64,000 nucleotides of DNA from Anaspis maculata. Lineage: Eukaryota; Arthropoda; Insecta; Coleoptera; Scraptiidae. The DNA lies in contig OX421965.1 of NCBI GenBank assembly GCA_949128115.1, positions 35,893,681-35,957,680 on the forward strand, written 5' to 3'. The position numbers and the translations under genes are program-made. Shown here in pieces: positions 12,301 to 24,300 of the stretch; position 1 is the stretch's first letter, and each line of letters opens with the position of its first letter. The notes below the pieces were generated by a model, which was not told the DNA's origin, did not search any database, and saw nothing but the letters and a program-made list of their open reading frames with translations.

Positions 12301-15300
12301 AAATGGCTAAGCGTAGCTTGTCGAATACAGCAACCTGATTCGTTGCCATTCGTCGTTTCTATGGGAACCCGTGGAGAAAACCGCTGAGGATCTCCCTTGG
12401 ACAAGTTCGAGGACTTCAACAGGAGCTAAATATGCTAGACGAAGTCCAAGGAATTCCGGAAAAACTCGCGGAAGAGTCTTAGTGGAATCCATGGCAATTC
12501 TGGAGAGTCTCGGAGAACTTTATGAACGAACCAGAAGGGGAATTCCGGGGATCTCAATCGCAAAAATGATCTTTCTGCTCTGATCTCTTATTTTGAACTC
12601 TTTTGTGTAAGTTAGAAAAGACTCCAACGGAAACTGAATATGCTAGGGAACCTTCGAGAAATTCTAGAAAAAACTCGCTGGAGCTCTGGTGGAATTCAAC
12701 GTAACATGAAGTATCGGAGTAACTTCGAAGGAACTCAGCAGGGGAACTCCGGGGGAACTAAAAATTCTCAAGTTTCTCCGGATTTTTCAGAGGATCTCAG
12801 GGTTCCTCTGGAGGAGCTGTAAGGAACTCTAAAAGAAACTCAGCAAGACAACTCCAAGGAACTTAGTCGCAAAGAGGACCTCTCTTGTACACAATTTTTC
12901 AGCGGTTTACCCCTCGTGATAACCTCATTTACGGCAGTCTGAGCCCCAACTTGGTATCGAGTCGGTAGATCGTAAAGTAAAAGGTTGAATTTTCATGCTC
13001 ATGTAAATGAGAAATTTTAGCTCGGTAGCAATAGGTCTGATTTCGGAAATCCGAGCTATACAAAGTGAAGTTAACTAAGCGGTCGCTCCTCCCGGACTAC
13101 CGTAGGTTTGTATTGATTTAGCCATCGTGTAGTTTTTTGAAGTACAGTTGGGAGCGAAATGATTCATACGGCACCGCTAGGAAGTCGGCTGGATTTCAGA
13201 AATGTTAGCTGCTTGGATCGTTCTTGAATGCCAGTTTTGATTACGATCAATCTGTCAACAAAACTGGCATTCAAGGACAATCCTAGCAGCTAACATTTCT
13301 GAAATCCAGCCGACTTCCTGGCGGTGCCGTATGAATCATTTCGCTCCCAACTGTACCTTTGTAGCAATGCGGACTTTTTATACAACTAGCCTACTTTCTC
13401 CTACCCCTACCTGATTATATTTGTTATAGGATTCTCTCATATTATTTTTCAATATTAAGCATACGGGAGAAAGAAACCGCGGACAACGCGTTCATAAACA
13501 AGAGGTTCGCCCTTACTTCAGAACCCTTATTTTAATTATTGAAAAAGAGATCTAAAGTATACGCGTAGTACTCGTGAAGATTTAGTCACTTGTAATCAAT
13601 TTGGATTGCGTCATCCATAATCGTTGACCACCGGAGTTGAAGTTATTTTCGCGATAAAGCTGTGTCTAGACACAATTTGGATAAGCCAAAAAGGTACTCG
13701 AGTTTCGTGAGAACGGAACCCTGTTACACGTACGCCAATAGACACGTGACCCCTCGGATTCGTCTGAACATCGCGCGAGAGGACGCAAACCGAAGATTTG
13801 GATGGGAAGAGAAAATGAAGCAAAAGTTAGTGCGGCAGCTACGAGCGAAGTAGTCGGTAGTAGAGCAAAAATATTAGAGTTCAAAAATTAGGTTCGGAGC
13901 TTTAAGGGTGCCTCGGTAACCATCTCTTCCCCGGTCCGTACGCGATCCTTTCTTATTGATTACCATTTTGAAGCTTAATTTCTTTACCAGTTTTCAACTC
14001 TTATTTTTAATTGTTGAATCATTATCGTACTGCAACACCTTTATCGTCCCCGCATAAATAGACCGCTTTTACGGCGCCCAAGTGAATGCCGTCTACACCG
14101 TTTCCCCTTGCCTGAATTCATCGTTGTGCCGCCGAATTTCCTTACGCCTACACTGCAGCCGGCGGTTGCAAGCGAGCTGAAATTCGGTTCTTGCAGTTCC
14201 TCGAGTCAAAAAAATCTAGTCATTTTTGTATGTAAACAAATCGCTGGGACGAAGCTTGCTTTCGTAGTCGCTGCATTCGATTTTCTTTCTCACTCCGCTT
14301 TGCCCAAGTGAAAAAAGGATGTAGTGTTTTTTGCTTGCATCTTGTTCATTTGTGCTGACGTTGACTGTTTATATCAATGCTGTCCCACGGCAAAGTTAAA
14401 GCCGGCTCTGTATAAGATACTGTAATACTGACGTTGACACTGTTGACAGTTGAGTGAGTAAACAGCCTGGTTTCTCAAATGCAGAGAACTGCTCGTTTCC
14501 CCTATGATAACTGTAGTATGAGGGCTTTCAACTTTCTTGTCCGATGCTTGCGTAGTATGAGCCTGAGTAAAATTATACGCTGTCAGACTGAGTCGATCGG
14601 ACCTGTCTCACGGTCACAAACGGGACCACACTTATTGTCTCGTTTTTGTTTTCTGCAAGGTAGCCCTGGTTAGCGATTCCGAAACCACCTCTAGCCTGTC
14701 GCCTACGCCGACGTATCCACAAGCCAGGAAGTCAGTCCACAACGCGTGGTGGCGCTGATAACTGACATCGATTTGACGGGAGCTAACCGGCATACGTCTA
14801 CCCTGATTATAACATTCTTGACTTGGACTTCGCTCACCATCCTGCTTTGATGCTTTGAAATTGAAGCAAATTTTCGACCACGACGCGACGTTTCGTTTAT
14901 TCAGCAGCCTATTCAAATGCACGACGACTATTAGTTGTTCTCGAATGTTGCTTGTTCAACCGGAACTAGTCTGTTCAAATCATTGGTTTGAAATCTTGAC
15001 TTTCACCTATTAGGGGAAAAGTGATCAAGCTCACCCATGGTTTTGACTGTGACGATCTGGCTCATCATGCCGTCCCCCAGCGCGTTCTTTCCGATCACCT
15101 GGAACTCGTACGTCGTCCCCGGCGCCAGCCTGTTGATGGTCACCTGCGTGCTCCCCGACGGCGTCACCGGTATCGTCGACCATTCGGCCACTCCCGCCTC
15201 CCGGTACCAGATCGTGTACTCCTGCTTGTAGTCGGGACCGCCGCTGTACCCCGGCAGCCACGTCAGAGTTACCGCAAACTCCGAGGCGTTGCCCGTCAGG

Positions 15301-18300
15301 TTGTACGGCGCGTGGGGCTGCGTGCCCTCGACCACTAGGTGGGTGGAAGCCACGATGGTGGCCACCTCGTTGGTGGCCACGCACTGGTAAAAGCCGAAGT
15401 CGGTGCGCCGCAGGCTCTCCAGCGTGATGTTGCCGCCGACGATCTTCACGCGGCTCTTTGGCAGGGGGCTGCCGTCGCGGCGCTGCCACTGGATGTTCGG
15501 CTTCTGGGTGCCCTCGGCCTCTTGGGCTTCGCAGTGCATCTCGACGGTCTCGCCCACTTTGCGCTGGTACATGGCCTCGGGCTCGACGGTGAAAACTGGG
15601 GGTTTGCGTACGAGGACCTGGCACAAAAGAGAGCATGGTGAGACTCTAATTATGACGTGTGCCCAAAATGACACGATATGCTGCAACTGTCAGGAAACGG
15701 GACATATCTTCCGAATTTGTCTAGCGAATATTAAATCGTACTAGAACTAAAATCAGGACGTGAAGAGACTATTTAGGAAGTCACAACCTAGTTAACACGG
15801 GGCCCTAATCAATAAATATGCTCGATAATATGTTGAAACTGTCAGCAAACGAGGCATTATGCCAAAATTGCCTAAACGTACTAGAACTAGATATGACGCC
15901 CTTGGACTAATTTCAAGCTTCCTGAATTTATTGACGGAAGACTATGTGTTACGGAAAAACGGGTTACGGGTTAGATCTACCTCCATTTGTCCGGAAGACC
16001 CCTGGGTACCCTGAGCATTGTACGGGGTGCACGTGTAGCGCCCTTGGTGGTTCTCGTTGACTCTGGTAAAAAGCAACGAGCCGTTGTTCATGATCACTAT
16101 GTCTTTCGTTTGGTAGGGTTCCAGCAGACGCTTGTCTTTGGTCCACGTGACGTACTGGAGAGGCGGATTGGCCTTAATATAACACTGGACGACTCCGGCC
16201 AGGCGAAACGGCAAGTACTGAATCGTAGGCGTAAACGTCACTTTCGCAGGATCTGAAAACGAAACACAAAAGTTCACTTTTAATGAAACTTGAACAATTC
16301 ATACGCAAACATTTGAATGTGATCGTGATTTAATGAAAGTCACATTATTTATGTTCGGCCATTTCCCGTCCGGGAAACCGGACGCTGGTCGGAAGTGTGG
16401 ATATGAAGCGTGTTAGGTAGATAAAACCTGTGCCGCTACTGTATACCTGCACCCTTTCATTTTTTGTTTCAGCAAATAAAAATAATGGCTGGCGCTCACA
16501 TTCTACGTTGAGATATGCTGACGCTGATTGGGGTTCTCCAATTCCGTTGCTGACTTCGCACAGGTACTGGCCGGAATCGTCCGAGCTAACGGGGTTGATG
16601 ACGAGGGAGCCGTCCCTGCGGATGGTGACCCTCGTCTCCAGGGAGGCGAGCTCTTTCACTGGCGCCCCCTCGCGGAACCACTTAACTGTGACGTTGCCTG
16701 GTTGCGCTTTGGCTTCGCAAGTGAACTGCACCTGCAAAAGGGGCGAAAACCATCGCCGAGTTTTAATCAACAGAGCGTCGCTCTTTGCATGCATTTGTTT
16801 GCTAACGCTGTATTTCTGAAAGATTTCAGAAATGTGATCTGCAATGCATTTTTATTTTCACAACGATATTCCGAGCAACACACTTTGTATCATATGTTTT
16901 ATAGACGAGAACTTGGATAAAGATGGTTTTGGGGTGAAAAACATTTATTTTGAGGTCATTCATACCATAATATACGTAATTGGAAGAAATATTGGGACAA
17001 TCTTCATATTAATGAAAAAAAAATTGAGTAACTTTTCAGGATAATTTGAATTTTCCGGAAAAATCTCAAGCCTCGAGTTTTCTTCAAATTTAAATTTTTA
17101 GTCTCATGAAATCTGCGTTTTCGAGGTGTTTTTGAATCTTCAAACTTGATTAATATCTCGGAAACGGCTTCTTCTGTCATTGTTGTCATCCACGTTCCTC
17201 CTCAAAATTGAACGTAGAATCCAAAATCGGCTGGACGATGTAGAAGTTGAGAAGAAAAAAAATTCAACTTTGACGGTATATTTCTGTTATTATACGTTTC
17301 TAAAATATGTTTTCAGCTGAAAGTCCTATTATTATTATTGGAAGCTCTATCCTTGATACAGCCGTGAGTTTTACGTGGATACGTCTATGTATAAGATGAT
17401 ATTCGGCCAATAAGTCAACCCAAGCCCACGCGTTAGCGAACTGTCGATATAGTAGATCTCATACTGACCGGCTTCGTTCACTTATGCGCCAACAGATGGC
17501 GTTCATGCGTAAGCTTCTGTTCACGGAATGACCCCTTTTACAAACCGAAAACATTGACGAACCCACGTCAAAAAATTCTACTGCTGAACATTAGGGATAC
17601 TTATACCATACGATCAACAAAATTCGGAATTGAGGTAGGCTGTGACCTGGTCAAATTTCAGAATGTCAAGCTGCTTTCGGCCAGAGCGCAGCCTACCCCA
17701 ATTCCAAATTTTGTTGATCGCATGATACAATCATTTTAAACATTTACATTACGACTAGTTGAAGCTTGTTGTAGGCGTAGTCTATATGCGCATGAAAGTG
17801 GAATAGAATTGAAGTTGAAGCTCGACTTAAAGCTCACTGTAATCATAGCTGTCACGCATATACCTACGTATGATTATGAATGAAGGATAAAATAATAGCC
17901 TCAATCCACTTTATATGTGAGTAATATGTCTACCTGGTCAACCGTGTGCTTGTCGGCCCCAGTTCCTGGGTGGACTGACCATCAAACATCCAGGCACCAC
18001 ATTGTGGCTCGGTGAGTCCGGCTGGTCTAAGAGAGGTACAATGGGCCTAGTAGTGGGGCCTGCATTCCATCACATCCCCCCAATAAATCCAGAATATGTC
18101 CACCCTCACCCAGTTACAGTCGTATGCGTAGGCCAACAGCATATGGAAGTCGAAGTGACATAAGAAAATACTCATGATGAATTTGAAACGTTTATGTTAG
18201 TCTGTTCAAACCTTGTTAGATACCTAGTATATATTCGTGTGAAAGTGGAATAATAAAGGGTTTTCTATCAAGAGGTTTCATTTTTAATAATTTAAAAAAA

Positions 18301-21300
18301 AATAACATTTTGAAGAAATGCTTATATTTTGGTTTCAATTTAAAGTCAAAACTTCATTTCATTTATTCATTTATTTATGAAACACATCTAATAAATGGCC
18401 GCCACGACTCTTGCTACAAGAGGTCATTCAAAAAAGTTCCTCATGACATTCTCGCACAAATTAAGTTCTATTTCGTTAATAACGGCTCCAATATTCTTCT
18501 TGGGGGCTTTAATTGTTACTGGATCATTAGAATACACTTAAGATTCCACCTAGCCCAACAGAAAAAATCCAACAAGGGTTAATCACAAGATCTGGGCGGC
18601 CAATAATTGGTCATCATTTCGGGAAATGACGCGCCCTGGAAATTTTTCACGTAATAGGTTGATTGTTTCGTGGCTTGTGTGTCTGGTAGTGCCATCCTGG
18701 TGAAAGAAGAGTTGTTCTATGTCCGTCCCGTTCAATGTTGGAGAAGATCTTTATGCAGAATACGATGCAGACTGGTCTGGTGAGATGCCGAAATGTTGTG
18801 AACATCTCGGGGTTGATAGACGGGGTTTTTCTGCGATGCTTTCAGCTACAGCAGCAATATTTTCATCTGACCTGACTCTGCGACGACGGACTGGTATCTT
18901 CACATTAATGACTTGACCACTTGTTCAAATTTTGTGATAAGGTTCAGGATAGCTCTGCGAGAAGGTGTAGTTTTAGCTTAACATACGTCAAGAAATCATA
19001 GCAATCCATCATATGATTAAAAAATGTCGGAAAATCTATAATGAAACATCTTATTGGAAAACCCCTTATAAGCCTATAAAATCCGGTCGGGAGCGCGGCG
19101 GACTCCGTCTTTGGGAGCAATTCCAGGGATCGTGGGTTCGAATCCAGCTCGGGCCAGGTGAAAATTTTCATGCGCTTTTCAGTACCTTGCCGTGTACCAC
19201 CGTGCAGTCACGTCAAGGGAAAAAGTGTCAACCGAGGACACCGAAAAAAGGGTGCTAATAACCTCGCTGTTGATGCGTCTATAAAATGGTGGGTGGTGTG
19301 GAAATCACCAAACGCCGCGCTTAGAGTACTAAGGATGAAGTAGTGCCAGTGACCACACGGATACCCGCTCACCGCAAAAGAGCCTATGAGCTTACTTTAA
19401 ATAAATAAATATAGTCTTTATTGCTCTTCGTAAAAAGGAAATACAATATGTATTTGTAGAGCCCGTCAAGTAACGTTTGAACGTTACTTTGACAAGTAAA
19501 ATGTCTTTCCAGAACTTGGTAATATAGGCATACTTCATATTATGCGTATAAAAGTGGAATAAAATTTTACCCCGAAGCACCTACTCTACACGTGTTGAAT
19601 AGTTCAATAAAAGATGCATAATATAGGTCCGTATAAACGTACGATAAAATAATATTGTTCGTTCAATTTTTTAAACACCACATATCCGGACACCACCGTA
19701 AATAATACCATTCCGCAACAGTATGCATCGCCAAGCACTCCAAGCAGTATACCGCAGCTCGTCTGGTTGCATCTACTGCCTTGCCTGTGATGGAAACTTC
19801 GGATTATTTGCAAGTTTGGTATACTTAGTGTAAAGAACAGCACACCAATGCAAATCCGGCTTGAACTAACTCGAATCTAGTCAGATCCGACAAATTTGAC
19901 CCGATTAGATTGGAGTTGTTGTATTATAGACGTATTCATTATTTTTGGTAAGTGGTAAAAATATCCTTCAAATTAACGAGTTCTCTCTACGTCTATTAAA
20001 CGCAATGAATTGATGGATGATAATTGTTTATAATTGACTTGAATAAGACGTCGATGTTGCGAACATTTTCACGTGTAGTAGACGTGTAAGTCCATAGACG
20101 TTCCAACGTAGTCAATTTTCCGTTTACAAAAGATGCATTATAGACGTCTTCAATGTTGGGATTGTTGGGGTAAATCGTAAAACATATATCTCACGTGTTA
20201 CCTCTACGTTCATAAAACGCAACAAGTGCGAATATTATTCATTCAATAATAACTTGAATAATACGCCTATGTCGAGAACTTTTTTACCTAACGTAGATCA
20301 AAAACGGTTTTGAAAAATAATATAGTCCAATAATTATCGACATCTATAGAACGAAAGTGTGTTACTTGGAAGGCCTCGAAATGGGACACCTAGTGTCCTA
20401 GCTTGGTATTGCAAGTGCCTGCTTGCAACTTCTGCACGGAAAGTGGCATGCTTATGTGAAGTCTTCAGTGCAAGCAAGCAATTCCAATTCAACATACAAA
20501 GCCAAGGGGTTACTACCTTGTGACACAAGATTTTGGGTGGCCTTGAACCTTGAAAAACATCCACCAATTGATAGGAGTTATTCAGGAAGCACCACCTTTG
20601 TTTCAAACTAAATCTTCAAAACTTAATCAAGGGAATTGGCGTGGGTACCTTTTCTCCCTCGAGCTTGGTCTGGTTCGTGGGGGGCACCATGATGACGGCC
20701 CCGCCGGCGATTATCACGCGGGCAGTGTGCGAGATCTGGCCCTCGCCGTTACGGGCTATGCACGTGTAGTCTCCGATGTCCTCGTGCCGGATGTTGGAGA
20801 TCCGCAGCTCGGTGCCGTCATTGAAAATACCTAAAGGGAAAAAATTGCAAACTACAAGAATTGACAATGTGGTGCTTGCATAGTTCAGAGTGAAGGAGAC
20901 AGCTTGAAGAAGTCGAAGGGTTCTACACGCTCTATAAGGCTTCGCTACTGAAGAACAATCAAGCATTATTTCCGGAGGGAAAGCATGTCCAACGCCAAGG
21001 CTCCAATCAGGGAGCGTTCGAGACTCTTTCTGATGCCGACTGGACGGCACTGGACACGTCCCGCTTAGCAATACCAACTGATGCACCAAACGATGAACAG
21101 GATGAGGTCAAAGAAGCGGACGGTGCCGGGTCAGATCTTGAGGTTTACCTATGGTTGCGGAGGGTTCCACCGGATTGGCGTCCTTGTACCACAGGATCTC
21201 CGGCGTGGGCGTCCCTTCCGCCGTGCAGCTGAGTATGATGGCATCCCCCAGGTTGACGTAGATGATGTCCGATGGGGTGTCGGTGAAGCGAGGTGGGGCG

Positions 21301-24300
21301 TGCACGTCGAGGTGGAACCAAGTGCCATTCTTGTGCGAGTTCGGGGACCGGTTGAGGAACACCACCTTGCACTCGTACCTAAACAAACATTTGTATATTC
21401 GCACACGCAGTCTCTTGATACGAGAAGCGTATACATACACCCCTCCCTCCCAGCTTTCCCTTTTCCCACACACACACAAACCGAGGAGACACCTCTTATT
21501 CAAGGCGCGGGTGATACCGGATGTTCACCTTGAATTATTGATCAAACCACCCTACACCATCCAACCCCCCCTCAGCCTCATTTACAAATACTCGAAACGC
21601 GGCGAAAGGAAACTTACACACAAAAATTTAAATCGAATGTTTACCTTTACCCAACCGCCCCCTGCTACACAACCGCCAATTCGCTTACTTACAAGGTTTC
21701 ACACGTGAAATCAATTCGCTGACATTTGCTGACAACCAAATTAAAACTTCCGCATCATACGAGATCAGCTAGAGAAACATTCTACGTTTCCCATGATGTT
21801 GATTAAATTCCATTGCATCATGTCGTGGCATACCATTATGTACATACATGATAGGTATATACATTTAAGTTCCTCACTATCGCAGGTGCATACGTCCATG
21901 CGAATCGTCCAGTACCAGCAATATTACTTGTGTAAATTGACGTGGTCCTATTAGGTTTGACTGAATTTCAATTTGTGCCTCAATGTATGCAGATCCAACT
22001 ATACGGAGAGCATTCGGTTTCGAAGAGCTTCTGGCTGTGTGTATGTACGGTTCTCCTCCGTCTTTTCCCTCGGGTGTTTACGCCCCAGCTATTGGCCGAC
22101 ACGTTTCCAACTTTTAATAAAACAATTCGCATTCCCATTCCTTCCGCCAAGGTTTATTCTACTTCCGCAGTCAAAAGCTAATTAACGAAAGCCTCACAAC
22201 TTTCTTGGAAAACAGGCGGAAGCTCCAAATTGGGCCGTCCTTCACGATTTCTTTCGCGAAATCCGTGTAACGCAATCTTTGTGCCACAACGGTAACTGCA
22301 GTACGTCCAGAGCTATTTCTCTAATAGCAAATCGAGCATTCAAGACGGGAACAAGATGACATTTCACTTCATGCATTTGTGCATGTCAACGAAATTAATT
22401 GGCATTTTCCTCAAATGCCTATGTTTTTATTTGATAGTAACTGCGAGACGTATATTGGATTCGATTTCTGTTCACTGGTACAATACTAGCGCGTTGGGGA
22501 TTCTGTACCTAAGCGAGTGAAAGAACCTTGTTGAGTTTTGATCAGTGTGCCCATAACAGGTTAATATTTTTACGTTGAAAGTTATGGATACACTTGTCGA
22601 TCACATCCCTCCCGTCCAACGTAGGGATTCAACGGTTTTATTCATGCAGGTTGACTGCAAGGCTCACTGTAATTTTTCTTGTTTAACTTGCAGTCGAGAA
22701 GCTGACATGCGGTAACGACGATCACGCCAATAAAAAGTAAGGTTATTATCACGTCATTGATGATTGATCCCATGAAAACTGTTTTTCATATTATTACTTT
22801 AATGTCCAAGTGATGTTCCCCGTCAAAAACTTGGCAACAAACGATAATCTAGACGGCAAACCAAGATAAGATGATGACGATTGCCATGGCGGAGATGATC
22901 GTGATTACTGATCACTTGCAAGGTGTTGTGGTGTCTACGGTTATAAGACCCAGAAGTTGGGGATCTGCGATAACAGGGAATTGTAGTCCTTCTAGTTACC
23001 AACAGGTGGAAGAAAACGCATTTGTTTCGGAAAAAAAAGTGGAAAAACTCGAGCCGAGTCTATAAAACCGACCGACCGTGCGGCTTTCTTCATTTACTCC
23101 CGCCGCAACTATCGACTCCCCATGACAGAGTAAAATATCATCTTGGATCTGCCCCTCGCGCCTAGTTAGCCTTAACTTTTGGCAATCCATCCTACATATA
23201 TGAAGCTCAAGAGTCTTCAAATAAAGTTCATACAGGGTGGTGTGTGAAACGTTGCGAAATTTTGATACATTCAAGTAAGCCCCGTTTGAACAAAGATTTT
23301 TTCCATGAATTTCAACACCAAATGCGTAAAGATAGACCCCATTACCTTCGACCGACTTTCGATTTTTTTGCCTATTGGTTTTATCAACAGAGTGATCTGA
23401 AAATATCAATGTTTTGGTATTCCAGTGCCAACTTTTCCCCCCATCAACCGATTCTTAAAATCTAAAGCTCATGTTGAAGCCAAAGCTTCAAGTAAGAAAA
23501 CCTTGGGGCCAAATTCGACTAAGCCAACCATTCAGAATACAGAGCTGCGTCAACATTGATCCAAATTTGAATAGTACCAAAAATTCCGTTTGCAATAAAA
23601 ATTTCAATGAAAATCAATTTTCTTTCGAACGAATCATTCATCATAAACAGTTCGAGATGTTTCTTCTTTGGTATTGATCATAAATTGTTGCTGCAGAAGG
23701 CAAATTGCAATTGCATGCTTTTGAATTAAACTCTGATTTTTGCTCACATGAAATAGATCGTTAACCAAGTTATGAAAATAACAACAATCATCTCACGCCG
23801 ACAAACAATCCGGCATTGTATGGTTACCATAGTCTTTACTGAAAGTCAAACAGGAGTCTTAGTTACCGAGGTGTTCCAGGTGAACAACAAACAACAGTTT
23901 GATTTGGAAGCATGCAATGCCAATTTGCTTTTTTCACCAACAATTCGTGATCAATTACAAACAAGAAACATCTTGAACTGTTCAGAATGGATGGTTCGTT
24001 CGAAAGCAAATTGAATTTTATTGATATTTTCATTGCAATTGGAGTTTCTGAGATGATTCAGATTTGGTTCAATTTTGATGCAACTCGAAGAACTCTCACT
24101 TTGAGTTTTGGCTTTAACATGAGCTTGGGAATTTTGAAAATTGGATGACGGGGGAAAAAGTTGGCACTGGAATACCAAAATGTTGATATTCTTCGATCAT
24201 CCTCACCCTCTGTTCATTGAACAGATAGGCAAAAAAATTGAAAGTCAGTTGAAGGTGGTGAGGTCTATCTCCATGCATTTGGTGTTGAAATTCATGTAAA

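Larger units (their letters stand above)
10328..15034 (-). other. tutl intron 8 (4.7 kb)
   Basis: The intron holds a MITE at 10391-10702, a lone CAGGGTG box at 11634, a degenerate GGAACTC-rich tract at 12380-12870 and a TA-flanked mariner-type MITE at 13145-13353. I see no coding exon in it. The stretch 13,400-15,000 shows nothing I can name. Confidence 0.8.
16732..20648 (-). other. tutl intron 5 (3.9 kb)
   Basis: The intron contains the hairpin repeat at 17602-17728, a mariner-type transposase remnant at 18340-18975, a SINE at 19080-19412 and a two-copy direct repeat at 19927-20305. It also has three scattered copies of GAAAGTGGAATA or AAAAGTGGAATA (17795, 18241, 19551). I find no exon in it. 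Confidence 0.8.

Noticed and set aside
15021..15641. Long plus-strand and alternate-frame ORFs over tutl exon 8 (up to 113 residues, arginine/histidine-rich)
   Set aside because: They lie opposite or out of frame with a clearly coding exon. GC-rich third positions keep the other frames open.
19080..19155. Possible tRNA gene, because of a perfect GGTTCGAATCC box
   Set aside because: No acceptor stem or anticodon arm can be drawn, and it continues into a SINE body with an A-rich tail.
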